A DNA stretch of 64,000 nt. It comes from Flavobacterium beibuense. Lineage in GTDB: Bacteria; Bacteroidota; Bacteroidia; Flavobacteriales; Flavobacteriaceae. Under the pieces are notes generated by a model. The model was not told the origin of the DNA. It was given only the letters and a program-made list of their open reading frames with translations, and searched no databases. The DNA lies in contig NZ_JUIW01000004.1 of NCBI RefSeq assembly GCF_004151245.1, positions 62,001 to 126,000 of the forward strand. The letters run 5' to 3'. Each line of letters starts with the position of its first letter. Positions within the stretch are counted from its first letter, which is position 1. The translations under genes and the position numbers were made by a program. This document shows positions 51,901-62,600 of this stretch, in pieces.

Positions 51901-53676
51901 ATGAAAAAAGTATTTGCCCTTATAACCTTTATGTGGTCGGTTGCAGTGTTTGCACAAAACGAGCAGCTGGCACAAAACTATTTTGAAAAAGGCGAGTTTG
52001 AAAAAGCACTTGTTATCTATCAGGACCTTGATGCAAGGCATCAAAACAACACTTTTTTTATTCAGAAAATCATTGCCTGCTATCAGCAGCTACAACAATA
52101 TGGCGAAGCCGAAAAGCTTATTAACGAAAAGCTTAAAAGCACCGAAAAACCTTACCTGTATGTAGAGCTTGGTTACAACTATCAGTTACAGGGCGATAAG
52201 GAAAAGGCTGAAAAGAATTATAACAAAGCAATAGAAACCGTAGCACAAAACCCTTCAAACGTTTATGCCGTAGCTTCAACTTTTGAACAGAAGGTACAGG
52301 TAGAAAAAGCTCTGGAAGCTTATGAAACCGCTACCTCTATAAACAAAAGCCTGAACTTTGATTATCAAATGGCTTTGCTACAGGGACAGTTAGGCAATAT
52401 AGACCTGATGATAGAGCGACTGCTTAGCTATTCCTATAACAACAAGCAGGCATTGCCTGTGGTACAAAATCAGCTTTCCCGATTCATGAATGAGGAGAGC
52501 AACACTTTCAATACTTCATTACGCAAAGCACTCCTTGTAAATACCCAGAAAAATCAGGATATCTTTTGGAATCACTTCTTAAGTTGGTTCTATGTTCAGG
52601 AAAAAGATTACGGTAAAGCGTTTATTCAGGAAAAGGCCATTTTTAGGCGTGATCCTGACACCTTTAACAACATTGTTATACTCGCAAGAGTAGCTGCCGA
52701 TGAAAACGAAACGGAAACCGCACGCGAGATATATGGTTTTATCCTTGAAAATACCACAGACCCTGACCTGCTGTTACAGGCACATGAACACCTTATTGCA
52801 GCAGATATAAAAGATAGTACCGAAAAAGAATATCCTGCCATAGAGCAGCGCATTAACAATCTGCTTACACAGTATGGAACCGGACCTACAACACTGGATG
52901 TGCAGATCCTTAAAGCCGACTTTGAAGCCTTTCATTTAAAAAACACACAGGCCGGTATAAATACGCTTAACACAACACTGGACCAACAGCTTAACCGCTA
53001 CCAGAAAGCCAAAGTAAAAATGAAGCTTTCGGATATATTACTGCTGGATGAGAAATTCAATCAGGCAATTATTTATTATGCCCAGATTGAAGACGATCTT
53101 AAAAACGATGCCGTAGCACACGAAGCCAGTCTTAAAGTAGCCAAGGCAAGTTATTTTAAAGGTGATTTTGAGTGGGCACAAAAACAGCTTAAGGTTCTTA
53201 AATCGTCATCATCGCAGCTAATTGCCAATGACGCCCTGGAGCTTTACCTGCTTATAATTGATAATACTGTGGAAGACAGTACTCAAACAGCTCTTAAAAA
53301 GTTTGCTCGTGCCGACTTTAAACTGTACCAGAACAAAAGAACCGAAGCACTTGACGCGTATAAGGACATACTGGCAAACGACAAGACCCAAAGCATTCAG
53401 GATGTTACCCTGCTTCGCATAGGCAGGCTGTATGAAGAACAAAAACAGTATGACCTTGCCCTGCAATACTACAAGCAGATAATAGACAATTATGCCGATG
53501 GTATCTATGTGGATGAGGCACTGTTCTATTCGGCAGAGATATATAACAAACAGCTGGAAGATCCCGATACGGCCATGCCTTTGTATGAAAAGGTAATTTT
53601 CAACCACCAGGACAGTATCCATTTTGTGGAAGCCAGAAAACAATACAGGCAGCTTAGGGGTGATGCAAACAGCTAA
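51901..53676 (+). CDS. Exported tetratricopeptide-repeat protein
   Basis: I set the start at the ATG at 51901, right after the upstream stop; the frame also opens at a TTG at 51889. The 591-residue protein has a signal peptide (ending FAQ) and is built of TPR helices along its length, e.g. AQNYFEKGEFEKALVIYQ at the start, a YNKAIETVAQNP unit, and a YDLALQYYKQIIDNYADG unit near the end. It is likely a periplasmic or outer-membrane-linked scaffold; its partner is unknown. Confidence 0.88.
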   Translation: MKKVFALITFMWSVAVFAQNEQLAQNYFEKGEFEKALVIYQDLDARHQNNTFFIQKIIACYQQLQQYGEAEKLINEKLKSTEKPYLYVELGYNYQLQGDKEKAEKNYNKAIETVAQNPSNVYAVASTFEQKVQVEKALEAYETATSINKSLNFDYQMALLQGQLGNIDLMIERLLSYSYNNKQALPVVQNQLSRFMNEESNTFNTSLRKALLVNTQKNQDIFWNHFLSWFYVQEKDYGKAFIQEKAIFRRDPDTFNNIVILARVAADENETETAREIYGFILENTTDPDLLLQAHEHLIAADIKDSTEKEYPAIEQRINNLLTQYGTGPTTLDVQILKADFEAFHLKNTQAGINTLNTTLDQQLNRYQKAKVKMKLSDILLLDEKFNQAIIYYAQIEDDLKNDAVAHEASLKVAKASYFKGDFEWAQKQLKVLKSSSSQLIANDALELYLLIIDNTVEDSTQTALKKFARADFKLYQNKRTEALDAYKDILANDKTQSIQDVTLLRIGRLYEEQKQYDLALQYYKQIIDNYADGIYVDEALFYSAEIYNKQLEDPDTAMPLYEKVIFNHQDSIHFVEARKQYRQLRGDANS

Positions 53677-53684
53677 TTAAATTG

Positions 53685-53692
53685 TACCTTTG
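53685..53692 (+). promoter_or_regulatory. Probable promoter -7 element (TACCTTTG)
   Basis: TACCTTTG, a perfect TAnnTTTG, 50 bases before the DUF4286 gene. The usual TTG is not found at 17-21 bases upstream. It may drive the DUF4286-rsmA-mgtE unit. Confidence 0.5.
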
Positions 53693-53742
53693 CATCGGTT
53701 GTTCCAAATAATCGGATTAACGAATTACCAAATTTACATTTC

Positions 53743-54063
53743 ATGATAATATATAACGTAACAATAAATATAGACGATACCGTACATGACCAATGGCTTA
53801 GCTGGATGAAAGACAAACATATACCGGAAGTACTTGCTACCGGAAAGTTTGTGGAAGCTAAAATGGTTAAGGTACTTATCGTTGAGGAAATGGGAGGTAC
53901 TACCTATTCTATACAATACTTTGCCGAGAACAAACAGATGCTGGAAAGGTATTATCAGGAAGACGCCCCTAAATTAAGGGAAGAAGGCCTTAGGCTTTTT
54001 GGCGACAAAATGCTTGCTTTCAGAACCGAACTGGAACTGTTACACGAGTTTAAACGCAATTAG
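53743..54063 (+). CDS. DUF4286 family protein
   Basis: The 106-residue protein matches the DUF4286 ferredoxin-like family of Bacteroidota: an opening strand MIIYNVTINIDD, then VHDQWLSWMKDKHIPEV, and a YSIQYFAEN strand. No function is known. It lies directly before rsmA, a neighbourhood that I recall as common in Flavobacteria. No signal peptide is present. Confidence 0.85.
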   Translation: MIIYNVTINIDDTVHDQWLSWMKDKHIPEVLATGKFVEAKMVKVLIVEEMGGTTYSIQYFAENKQMLERYYQEDAPKLREEGLRLFGDKMLAFRTELELLHEFKRN

Positions 54064-54108
54064 CAATAACGCTGCCTGTGCCTGTAGTGTTGCAGGCCTA
54101 TATTTTTA

Positions 54109-54894
54109 ATGACGATGGATAAAGTAAAAGCAAAAAAACATCTTGGGCAGCACTTCCTTACGGACGAAAGCATTGCTAAAGACATAGCAGATACCCTCTC
54201 CCTTGAGGGTTATAATAAAATACTGGAAATAGGTCCGGGTATGGGCGTATTAACCAAATACCTTTTGGAGAAACCCATAGAAACGTATGTAATTGAGATT
54301 GACAACGAATCGGTTGAGTATCTTAATGCACACTATTTTAAACTGCACGGTAAGATAATATCTCAGGATTTTTTAAGATACAACATCACTAAGGATTTTG
54401 GTGACGAGCAGTTTGCCATTATCGGTAATTTCCCTTATAACATTTCATCACAAATTGTTTTCCGTACACTGGAAATGAGAGACAGAATTCCTGAATTTGC
54501 CGGGATGTTTCAAAAAGAGGTTGCAGAACGCGTTTGCGAGAAAAAAGGCAGCAAAACCTATGGTATCCTTTCGGTACTTACACAGGCTTTTTATGATGCT
54601 GAATATCTGTTTACCGTTCCGGAGCATGTGTTTAACCCGCCACCAAAGGTAAAGTCGGGCGTACTGCGCCTGCGCCGAAAAGAAAACTACCACCTTCCGG
54701 TAGACGAAAAGCTTTTCTTTAATGTGGTAAAAACTGCCTTTAACCAGCGCAGAAAAACGCTTCGTAACAGTTTAAAAACATTCAACCTTTCTGATAATTT
54801 AAAGGAAGATAGTATCTTTGACCTTCGCCCGGAGCAACTGTCTACCGAAGAATTTATTGAACTAACAAAAAAAATAGCGGCCAATGGAGTTTAA
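54109..54894 (+). CDS. rsmA: 16S rRNA dimethyladenosine transferase RsmA (KsgA)
   Basis: The 261-residue methyltransferase has the opening KKHLGQHFL, the SAM motif [10 protein letters not shown] and the catalytic NFPYNISS motif. It dimethylates two adenosines near the 3' end of 16S rRNA during 30S assembly. Two ATG starts are close (54109 and 54115); the second, [11 protein letters not shown], is the more usual N-terminus. Its end overlaps the mgtE start by 11 bases. Confidence 0.96.
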   Translation: MTMDKVKAKKHLGQHFLTDESIAKDIADTLSLEGYNKILEIGPGMGVLTKYLLEKPIETYVIEIDNESVEYLNAHYFKLHGKIISQDFLRYNITKDFGDEQFAIIGNFPYNISSQIVFRTLEMRDRIPEFAGMFQKEVAERVCEKKGSKTYGILSVLTQAFYDAEYLFTVPEHVFNPPPKVKSGVLRLRRKENYHLPVDEKLFFNVVKTAFNQRRKTLRNSLKTFNLSDNLKEDSIFDLRPEQLSTEEFIELTKKIAANGV

Positions 54895-56236
54895 AATCAG
54901 CAGGGATTTTATTGCTCAGATCGAGCAATTAATAAGTGAGAACCGTGAAAAGGAACTACAGGACCTTCTTCATGATCTCCACTATGCTGATATCGCCGAA
55001 ATTATGGGCGACCTCGATGACTCCGAGGCTATTTATATATTCCACATACTCGACAGCGAAAAAACAGCCGAGATACTTCTTGAGCTGGATGAAGAGGTAA
55101 GGGAAAAGATTCTTCGTGAACTTTCGCCAAAGGAAATTGCCGAAGAGCTTGACGAACTTAGTACCGATGACGCTGCCGATATTATTGCCGAACTACCGCA
55201 GGAACGAAAAGAAGAGGTAATCTCTGAACTTGTAGACGTTGAGCACGCAAAGGACATTGTAGACCTTTTGCGTTATGACGAAGACAGTGCCGGTGGTTTG
55301 ATGGGTAAAGAGCTTGTAAAGGTTAACGAAAACTGGAACGTACTTACCTGTGTAAAAGAAATGAGGGAACAGGCGGCAAATGTGCAGCGTGTACACTCCA
55401 TATATGTAGTAGATGATGAAAACAGGCTAAAGGGAAGGCTTTCCCTAAAAGACCTGCTAACTACTTCTACCAAAACACCTATTAGCGAAGTTTATATCCC
55501 TAAAGTGGATTTTGTAAAGGTTGACACTCCCGATGTGGAGGTAGCCCGTATAATGCAAAAGTATGACCTGGAAGCAATTCCGGTTGTGGATGAGCTGGGC
55601 AGGCTCGTGGGCCGTATTACCATTGATGACATCGTAGACGTTATTAAGGAAGAGGCCGACAAGGATTATCAGCTGGCAGCAGGTATCTCGCAGGACGTTG
55701 AAGCCGATGACAGCATAATCGAACTTACCCGCGCGAGACTGCCGTGGCTCGTTCTTGCCCTTTTAGGAGGGTTTATAAGTGTAAGACTCCTAAATACATT
55801 TAGTGGTGCAATGGACAACCACAAAGAGCTGTTCTTCTTCACTCCGCTTATTGCCGCTATGGCAGGTAATGTAGGTGTACAATCATCTGCTATTATTGTA
55901 CAGGGTTTAGCTAATAACACCATTAGCGGATCGCTATGGAGAAGACTTGTTAAAGAGATCCTTTTAAGCCTCTTAAACGGCTCATTATTGGCACTTATCC
56001 TTATAGCAGGTAGCCATATCGTTTTAGGCGTTAGCTACGAACTAGGCTTAACAGTAAGTGTATCGTTAGTTTCAGTTATTATTATTGCCTCACTTATCGG
56101 TACTTTTATTCCTATTTTTCTCAATAAAGTAGGTATTGACCCCGCTTTGGCCACGGGCCCGTTTATCACTACAAGTAATGATATTTGCGGTATCCTTATC
56201 TACTTTACTATTGCTAAAATCATATTAGGGTTTTAA
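54884..56236 (+). CDS. mgtE: Magnesium transporter MgtE
   Basis: The 450-residue protein has the MgtE layout: an acidic N-domain (about 1-130, with [11 protein letters not shown]), a CBS pair (about 135-255), a long linker helix and five membrane helices from about 285. The family signature [16 protein letters not shown] sits in helix 2. It is a Mg2+-gated channel of the inner membrane. It is coupled to rsmA by overlap, and its stop codon overlaps the stop of the convergent gene at 56233. Confidence 0.95.
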   Translation: MEFKISRDFIAQIEQLISENREKELQDLLHDLHYADIAEIMGDLDDSEAIYIFHILDSEKTAEILLELDEEVREKILRELSPKEIAEELDELSTDDAADIIAELPQERKEEVISELVDVEHAKDIVDLLRYDEDSAGGLMGKELVKVNENWNVLTCVKEMREQAANVQRVHSIYVVDDENRLKGRLSLKDLLTTSTKTPISEVYIPKVDFVKVDTPDVEVARIMQKYDLEAIPVVDELGRLVGRITIDDIVDVIKEEADKDYQLAAGISQDVEADDSIIELTRARLPWLVLALLGGFISVRLLNTFSGAMDNHKELFFFTPLIAAMAGNVGVQSSAIIVQGLANNTISGSLWRRLVKEILLSLLNGSLLALILIAGSHIVLGVSYELGLTVSVSLVSVIIIASLIGTFIPIFLNKVGIDPALATGPFITTSNDICGILIYFTIAKIILGF

Positions 56237-56868
56237 TAGCCGATTGAAAATCGATTTAACACACCATCTTTAATCCAGTAACCTATAGAACCTTCATTTT
56301 CGCTAAAATGGAGCCAGTGTAATTGTTCTTTTTTATAATCCTCAAATTTCTTTGAACTAATAACATTAAAAGACATCGATACAGGATACTTTTCTAAAAA
56401 CAGTTCCTGCTTATTGCCTATGGATAAGCCATCTATTTCCCATCCTGAATCCGGATTATTTACCTCAACATTATCCAGCAGTACATCATTAATAAAACTA
56501 TATACATTTCCTTCAAAGCTATAGCTTACAAAAGCCCCGTCATAGCTCAGCTTTTCATCCAGTTTTTTAAGCTTCCCAAACTCTTTTTCAAATTTATCTT
56601 TAGTAAAGCCTTTGAGATTTTTACCTTTAAACAGCACCTTATTTAAAGGTATCTTATCTATTTTACCCATAAACATAGACCGTAAATCTTTCTGGAAGTC
56701 AAATTCAAAAAACTCTTTTATAACTCCTGTAAGTGATTTTCTTAAAACAAGTTTACTGCCCGGGTATGCTTTATGTTCATTAGGGAAAACTATATAAGAG
56801 TTTTGTTGGGTTAAGTATATAGTATCCCTTATATTATCCTTTTCAACAACCACCATATTATGAATCAT
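56233..56868 (-). CDS. Uncharacterised protein, convergent to mgtE
   Basis: The 211-residue protein has no clear signal peptide and is mixed alpha/beta, with a strand-rich C-terminus (HWLHFSENEGSIGYW). I recognise no motif. It ends inside the mgtE stop codon on the other strand and follows the small exported protein gene by 8 bases, so the two form a short operon. Confidence 0.68.
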   Translation of the reverse strand: MIHNMVVVEKDNIRDTIYLTQQNSYIVFPNEHKAYPGSKLVLRKSLTGVIKEFFEFDFQKDLRSMFMGKIDKIPLNKVLFKGKNLKGFTKDKFEKEFGKLKKLDEKLSYDGAFVSYSFEGNVYSFINDVLLDNVEVNNPDSGWEIDGLSIGNKQELFLEKYPVSMSFNVISSKKFEDYKKEQLHWLHFSENEGSIGYWIKDGVLNRFSIGY

Positions 56869-56876
56869 ATCTCCCC

Positions 56877-57143
56877 CTAAAGTCCCTTCCCCGCACCAAA
56901 ATTCAACCCCCTTTTTTTCTTTGCTTCCCTGTTTATTGCAAGCAGCCTGTTTGCCATTACAGTATCGGTTGACTGTGCTGTAACGTAATTAAAAAAATAA
57001 TCTGTGTTACCATCTTCAATATAATATTTAACACAACAAGGCCCGTCATCATCTTCAATAAGGAGTCTGTAAGCCGTAATTTTTGCCTGTTGTGAAAAAC
57101 AGGCTGTATAACTAAAAAGTAGTATAAGGTAAAGGTGTCTCAT
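56877..57143 (-). CDS. Small exported protein of unknown function
   Basis: The 88-residue protein starts with a signal peptide (about 1-17, ending CFSQ). The mature part has a Cys pair (GPCCVKYY) and a Lys/Gly-rich end. No family is recognised. It is divergent from the NTF2-like gene, with 30 bases between the two starts, which leaves little room for separate promoters. Confidence 0.65.
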   Translation of the reverse strand: MRHLYLILLFSYTACFSQQAKITAYRLLIEDDDGPCCVKYYIEDGNTDYFFNYVTAQSTDTVMANRLLAINREAKKKRGLNFGAGKGL

Positions 57144-57173
57144 TTAATTACTATTTTTACTTAAAACGTAAAC

Positions 57174-57695
57174 ATGAAAAAATTATTTCTGTTCCTTTCA
57201 GCACTATCCATAGGAACAACACTACTTATACAAAACAATACCACTGTAAATCCGGAAAAAGAAACAACCGTTATTAACCAACTGTTGAACGACTGGCATA
57301 AAGCAGCCGCTAATGCCGACTATAACGGATACTTCGGCAAAATAGCCAACGATGGCAGGTACATAGGTACCGATGCTGCCGAGAACTGGGACAAAAAAGC
57401 ATTTGAAACTTTCTCCAAACCTTATTTTGATAAGGGCCGTGCCTGGGATTTCAAGCCCGTTGAGCGCAACATATACTTTAGTAAAAACGGTAAGGTTGCC
57501 TGGTTTGACGAATTACTGGATACCTGGATGAAAGGATGCCGTGGGTCTGGCGTACTGGAAAAGGAAGGAAAGGAATGGAAAATTAAACACTATGTACTTT
57601 CCATGACAGTTCCTAACGAGGTAATTAAAGAGGTTATTCCTTTAAAAGCAAAATATGAGGATGCTTATATAGAAAAACTGAAAGAAAAAAAGTAA
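57174..57695 (+). CDS. Exported NTF2/SnoaL-like protein
   Basis: The 173-residue protein has a signal-like hydrophobic N-terminus (about 3-19) and then an NTF2-like cone fold: helix INQLLNDWHKAAANADY, strand GRYIGTDAAENWDKKAFE, a long strand KVAWFDELLDTW, and the final GVLEKEGKEWKIKHYVLSM. This matches the DUF4440/SnoaL-like group, whose members bind small ligands or have varied enzymatic roles. No catalytic residues can be assigned. Confidence 0.8.
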   Translation: MKKLFLFLSALSIGTTLLIQNNTTVNPEKETTVINQLLNDWHKAAANADYNGYFGKIANDGRYIGTDAAENWDKKAFETFSKPYFDKGRAWDFKPVERNIYFSKNGKVAWFDELLDTWMKGCRGSGVLEKEGKEWKIKHYVLSMTVPNEVIKEVIPLKAKYEDAYIEKLKEKK

Positions 57696-57710
57696 CTAAA
57701 TGAATATTCT

Positions 57711-57750
57711 GAGATTTCTCACTTCGCTATGCTGCGTATCGAAATGACAG
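57711..57750. repeat. Dispersed palindromic repeat, copy 2 (half element)
   Basis: GAGATTTCTC followed after 18 bases by TCGAAATGACA, the right half of the element seen in full at 46809. Here the left arm is missing or worn. Confidence 0.65.
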
Positions 57751-57773
57751 AAGTGTACAGATGAAAGAATAAT

Positions 57774-57804
57774 AAAAAAGTCCCGCCGATGGCGGGACTT
57801 TTTT
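57774..57804. terminator. Bidirectional intrinsic terminator
   Basis: GTCCCGCC (57780-57787) / GGCGGGAC (57791-57798), a perfect 8-bp stem with a three-base loop, flanked by A6 and T6. It serves the convergent gene ends at 57695 and 57806. Confidence 0.9.
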
Positions 57805-57805
57805 A

Positions 57806-58753
57806 TTATTCTGCTTTTGCACTTAAATGCTCTAACATATCTGTTGTCATGGCATCAAGATCAAACTCGTGTTTCCAGTTCCAGTCTTGTCTTGCACTGC
57901 TGTCGTCAATACTTTGAGGCCAGCTGTCGGCTATCTTTTGGCGGAAATCCGGCTCATAAGAGATGGTGAAATCTGGCATGTGCTTTTGTATCGCCTGAGT
58001 AATTTCTTTCGGAGTAAAGTCCATAGCCGAAAGGTTGTAAGACGATCTTATTTTTATGTCTTCGGCAGGAGCCTGCATAATTTCAACAGTCGCACGGATG
58101 GCATCATCCATGTACATCATAGGTAATCTTGTTTCTTCACTAAGGAAACAGGTATACTCACCGTTCTCTAATGCTTTGTGGTAAATATCAACAGCATAAT
58201 CGGTAGTACCACCACCCGGAGGCGTAGACCAGCTTATCAGGCCGGGGTAACGTATACTTCTTACATCCACACCGTAAATGTTGTGGTAGTACTCACACCA
58301 TCTTTCGCCCGACTGCTTAGAGATTCCATAAACAGTAGAAGGCTCCATTACAGTATATTGCGGTGTATTTTGTTTAGGGGTTGTAGGCCCGAAAACCGCA
58401 ATACTTGAAGGCCAGAATATTTTTTGGATTTTCCCGGCTTTGGCAAGGTTAAGCACATGGAAAAGAGAGTTCATATTTAAATCCCAGGCAAAGGCAGGGT
58501 TTTTCTCGGCAGTAGCCGAAAGTAACGCAGCCATCAGGTAAACATCGGTAACATTATATTTCTCGATAGTTTCTTCAACCTGGTTAAAATCAAGGGCGTT
58601 AACCACTTCAAAAGGGCCCGAAGCCACAAATTCAGCATCACCTTTTCTTACATCAGAGGCAATTACCTTATCTGTTCCGTATATGCTTCTAAGCTTTTTT
58701 GTAAGCTCAGTTCCTATTTGCCCACAGGCGCCAATGATTAAAATCGTACCCAT
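57806..58753 (-). CDS. L-threonine 3-dehydrogenase, SDR type
   Basis: The 315-residue protein is an extended short-chain dehydrogenase with the NAD motif GACGQIG (8-14), and Tyr142 and Lys146 in VYGISKQSGE. SWSTPPGGGTTDYA and RLPMMYMDD are the segments I associate with the epimerase-like threonine dehydrogenase known from Flavobacterium frigidimaris. It oxidises threonine to 2-amino-3-oxobutyrate, which then gives glycine and acetyl-CoA. It is a single-gene unit here. Confidence 0.88.
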   Translation of the reverse strand: MGTILIIGACGQIGTELTKKLRSIYGTDKVIASDVRKGDAEFVASGPFEVVNALDFNQVEETIEKYNVTDVYLMAALLSATAEKNPAFAWDLNMNSLFHVLNLAKAGKIQKIFWPSSIAVFGPTTPKQNTPQYTVMEPSTVYGISKQSGERWCEYYHNIYGVDVRSIRYPGLISWSTPPGGGTTDYAVDIYHKALENGEYTCFLSEETRLPMMYMDDAIRATVEIMQAPAEDIKIRSSYNLSAMDFTPKEITQAIQKHMPDFTISYEPDFRQKIADSWPQSIDDSSARQDWNWKHEFDLDAMTTDMLEHLSAKAE

Positions 58754-58946
58754 AATTTTAAGTTTAGTGGTTGCAAAGATAATATTTTACCATTATGAAA
58801 TCCATTTATTTAACTGGGATATAAAACAATCTGTTAAAAGATTGTGATTTACACCCCTCACTCATTACGATATCCCCAAATTAGTAATGATTTTTATTTA
58901 GCTGCTATTATTTTTTACTGCTGCGGGTAAATTGGCCTAACATTTG

Positions 58947-58954
58947 TAAATTTG
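58947..58954 (+). promoter_or_regulatory. Possible promoter -7 element of the lipoprotein-mfd unit
   Basis: TAAATTTG, perfect TAnnTTTG, 18 bases before the ATG at 58973. The nearest TTG (58932) is too close for a -33 element. It supports the ATG over the TTG at 58952, which lies inside the element. The rest of the gap 58754-58946 shows nothing. Confidence 0.45.
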
Positions 58955-58972
58955 CTTTGCAATAAAAACACT

Positions 58973-59662
58973 ATGAAGTATTTAAAATTCATTATACTGC
59001 TTTGCCTTCCGGCTCTTATGTTATCATGTAATGATGATGAACAGGTTAGGGCTGCCGAAGCGATTAGGGCACAAAAATATAATGACTCCATTTTAACGAT
59101 AATAAACAAAAACTGGAAATTCAACATTCCTCCCGTTACGCCAAAAGTAAAGGCAAAAATTGACGGGTGGAACGAATGGCAGCAGTTTAAGGCCGAACTG
59201 GCCGATAAGCCTACCGGTTCGCTTAACGCATACAGGGGAAAGGTTAAAGCCATTGCCGAAAAAGCAGAAGAGCTTAACAAAACCATTCCTCCTTTTTTCA
59301 ATCAGCCGCAAATGCGCAGCCGCCTTGGGGTCTTAATGACTAAAGTACGATCGCTATACACCTACATTGACCTTACCGTTGTACAGGAAAAAAAGGTGAT
59401 TCAGTACATTAACGAAATCTCTAAAGAAACCACATCGATACAAAACCAAATGGACGAAATGGTACGCTTTAGCGAAATCCCTATGGAAAAAGGCGAAGAA
59501 GAACTGCTTATGGCTCTTGATACCGTAAGAATGGCCAACCCAGACATGATACCTGAAGCAGAGAAACAACCTGCCCCTGCTAAGCCTAAAAAAATGGATT
59601 CTAAAAAGTTAAAGCCTTTTGCCCCTCCTTTAAAGGAATTAAAACCCAAAACTGAAAATTGA
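58973..59662 (+). CDS. Lipoprotein of unknown function, coupled to mfd
   Basis: I set the start at the ATG at 58973. The 229-residue protein has a signal and a lipobox (LMLSC, Cys at about 19), then long helices that look like a coiled coil, and a Pro/Lys-rich tail (KPKKMDSKKLKPF). No enzymatic motif was seen. Its TGA stop shares bases with the TTG start of mfd (TTGA), so the two are probably translated together. Confidence 0.8.
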   Translation: MKYLKFIILLCLPALMLSCNDDEQVRAAEAIRAQKYNDSILTIINKNWKFNIPPVTPKVKAKIDGWNEWQQFKAELADKPTGSLNAYRGKVKAIAEKAEELNKTIPPFFNQPQMRSRLGVLMTKVRSLYTYIDLTVVQEKKVIQYINEISKETTSIQNQMDEMVRFSEIPMEKGEEELLMALDTVRMANPDMIPEAEKQPAPAKPKKMDSKKLKPFAPPLKELKPKTEN

Positions 59663-62600
59663 AACCGGAAATCTTAGAAAAATACAGTCAGTCGGCCAAA
59701 GTAAAACAAATTAGCGACAGCCTTTTACAGCGTGAAAATAAACTTCATGTAAAAGGGCTTACCGGCTCTTCGTTGTCGTTTGTTATAGATCCGCTGTTCA
59801 GGCAAAGTGAACTTCCTTTTCTTCTTATATTTAAAGACAAGGAAGAGGCAGCTTATTATCTGAATGACCTGGAACAGCTTACAGGAGCTAACGATGTTTT
59901 GTTCTATCCCGGTTCTTACAGGAGGCCCTACCAGATAGAGGAAACCGATAATGCTAATGTACTACTGAGAGCCGAAGTGCTTAACCGCATCAACTCACGC
60001 AAAAAACCGGCAATAATAGTTTCCTATCCCGAGGCTCTTTTTGAAAAGGTAGTTACCCGTAAAGACCTTGACAAGAATACGCTTAAGGTAGCGGTAGGCG
60101 ATCAGGTTTCTATAGATTTTATTAATGAGGTACTGTTTGAGTATGAGTTCCGTCGTGTGGATTTTGTTACCGAACCTGGAGAATTCTCGGTACGCGGGGG
60201 TATTGTAGACGTATTCTCTTTCTCTAACGACAACCCTTATCGAATTGAGTTTTTTGGCAATGAGGTAGACAGTATCCGTACGTTTGATGTGGAAACACAG
60301 CTTTCACTCGAAAAACAGAAAAAAATTACAGTTATCCCTAATATGGAAAATAAGTTTTTGCAGGAAAAACGCGAAAGCTTCTTAGACTATATTAATGAGA
60401 AGACCGTACTCTTTATACAAAACACCGAAGGGCTTTTAAGCCAGTTGGATTCGCTTTTCACCAAAGCAGGTGAGGCTTTTGAAAAACTAAGCAAAGACAT
60501 AAAGCATGCTTCTCCCGAAGAGCTTTTTCTTAACCAGCAGTCGTTTGTTAAACGGGCTTTAGACTTTACGGTTGTTGAGCTGGCCTCAAAACCGATTTTT
60601 AAAACCCAAAAAAGTTTTGAGTTCTACATTCAGCCGCAGCCGTCATTCAACAAACAGTTTGACCTGTTGCTTAACAACCTTAACGACAACCATAATAACG
60701 GATTTAAAAACTACCTGTTTTGCTCTAACGAGTCGCAGGCAAAACGTTTTCACGATATTTTTGAAAGCCTTGACGATGCCAATCACGAGGATGTGCGCAA
60801 GCAATACAAAACAATTGTTTTCCCAATTTATGAAGGGTTTGTAGATGAAGAGAACCAGATTGCATGCTATACCGATCACCAGATTTTTGAACGTTACCAT
60901 AAGTTTAGCATCAAAAACGGTTATTCCAAAAAGCAAACCATTACCCTTAAGGAGCTTAACTCTCTTTCTGTAGGAGACTATGTAACCCACATAGACCACG
61001 GTATTGGTAAATTTGGCGGACTGCAGAAAATTCAGGTGGAAGGTAAAACACAGGAAGCAATTAAACTGGTTTATGCCGATAACGACATTGTATATGTAAG
61101 CATTCACTCGCTACACAAAATATCAAAATACAACGGGAAGGACGGTACGCCTCCCAAAATATACAAACTGGGATCGAGTGCCTGGAAAACCCTTAAACAA
61201 AAAACCAAGGCAAGGGTTAAGCATATTGCCTTTAATCTTATACAGCTGTATGCAAAACGCAGGTTGGAAAAAGGTTTCCAGTATGCTCCCGATAGTTACC
61301 TGCAGGCAGAACTGGAATCGTCTTTTATTTATGAGGATACTCCGGATCAGATTACTGCAACACGCGATGTAAAAGCAGACATGGAAAGCGAACGCCCAAT
61401 GGATCGCCTTGTTTGTGGTGACGTAGGCTTTGGCAAAACCGAGGTAGCTATACGTGCTGCCTTTAAGGCTGTAGATAACGGCAAGCAGGTTGCCATACTC
61501 GTACCTACTACCATACTGGCGTTCCAGCACTACAAAACATTTCGTGAGCGTCTAAAGGATATGCCTGTTACCATAGGTTACATAAACCGTTTCCGTACGG
61601 CTAAGCAAAAAAGCGAAACACTTAAAGACCTCGCCGAAGGTAAACTGGATATTATAATAGGTACGCACCAGCTTACCAATAAAAATGTGGTTTTTAAAAA
61701 CCTTGGTCTTCTTATTGTGGACGAGGAACAGAAGTTTGGTGTAAACGTAAAAGACAAACTTAAAACCATAGCCCAAAATGTAGATACCCTTACCCTAACG
61801 GCTACTCCTATACCAAGAACACTTCAGTTCTCACTTATGGCTGCCAGGGACTTATCGGTAATTACAACGCCTCCGCCTAACCGTTACCCTATAGAGTCGC
61901 AGGTGGTGGGATTTAACGAAGAGATTATTCGCGATGCCATTTCTTATGAGATAGAGCGTGGCGGGCAGGTATACTTTATTAATAACCGTATTGAGAACAT
62001 TAAGGAAGTTGCCGGAATGATACAACGCCTTGTTCCCGGAGCTAAGGTTGGTATAGGACACGGACAAATGGAAGGTAAAAAACTGGAAGATCTTATGCTT
62101 GCCTTTATGGATGGTGAGTTTGATGTACTGGTAGCCACTACCATTATAGAAAGCGGCCTTGACGTTCCTAACGCCAATACCATATTTATTAATAATGCCA
62201 ATAACTTCGGACTTTCTGACCTGCACCAGATGCGCGGGCGTGTAGGCCGAAGCAATAAAAAGGCATTTTGTTACTTTATAACACCGCCGTATTCTGCCAT
62301 GACCGAAGATGCCCGCAAGCGTATTCAGGCACTGGAGCAGTTTAGCGATTTGGGCAGCGGTTTCAACATCGCCATGAAAGACCTTGAAATTCGTGGTGCC
62401 GGAGATTTATTAGGAGGTGAACAAAGCGGATTTATTAATGAGATTGGTTTTGAAACCTACCAAAAGATCATGAACGAAGCCATAGAGGAACTTAAGGAAA
62501 ATGAGTTTAAGGACCTTTATGAGGAAGTGGAAGGTACTACCGAAAAAGAATACGTTAAGGATATTCAGATCGATACCGATTTCGAGTTACTATTCCCTGA

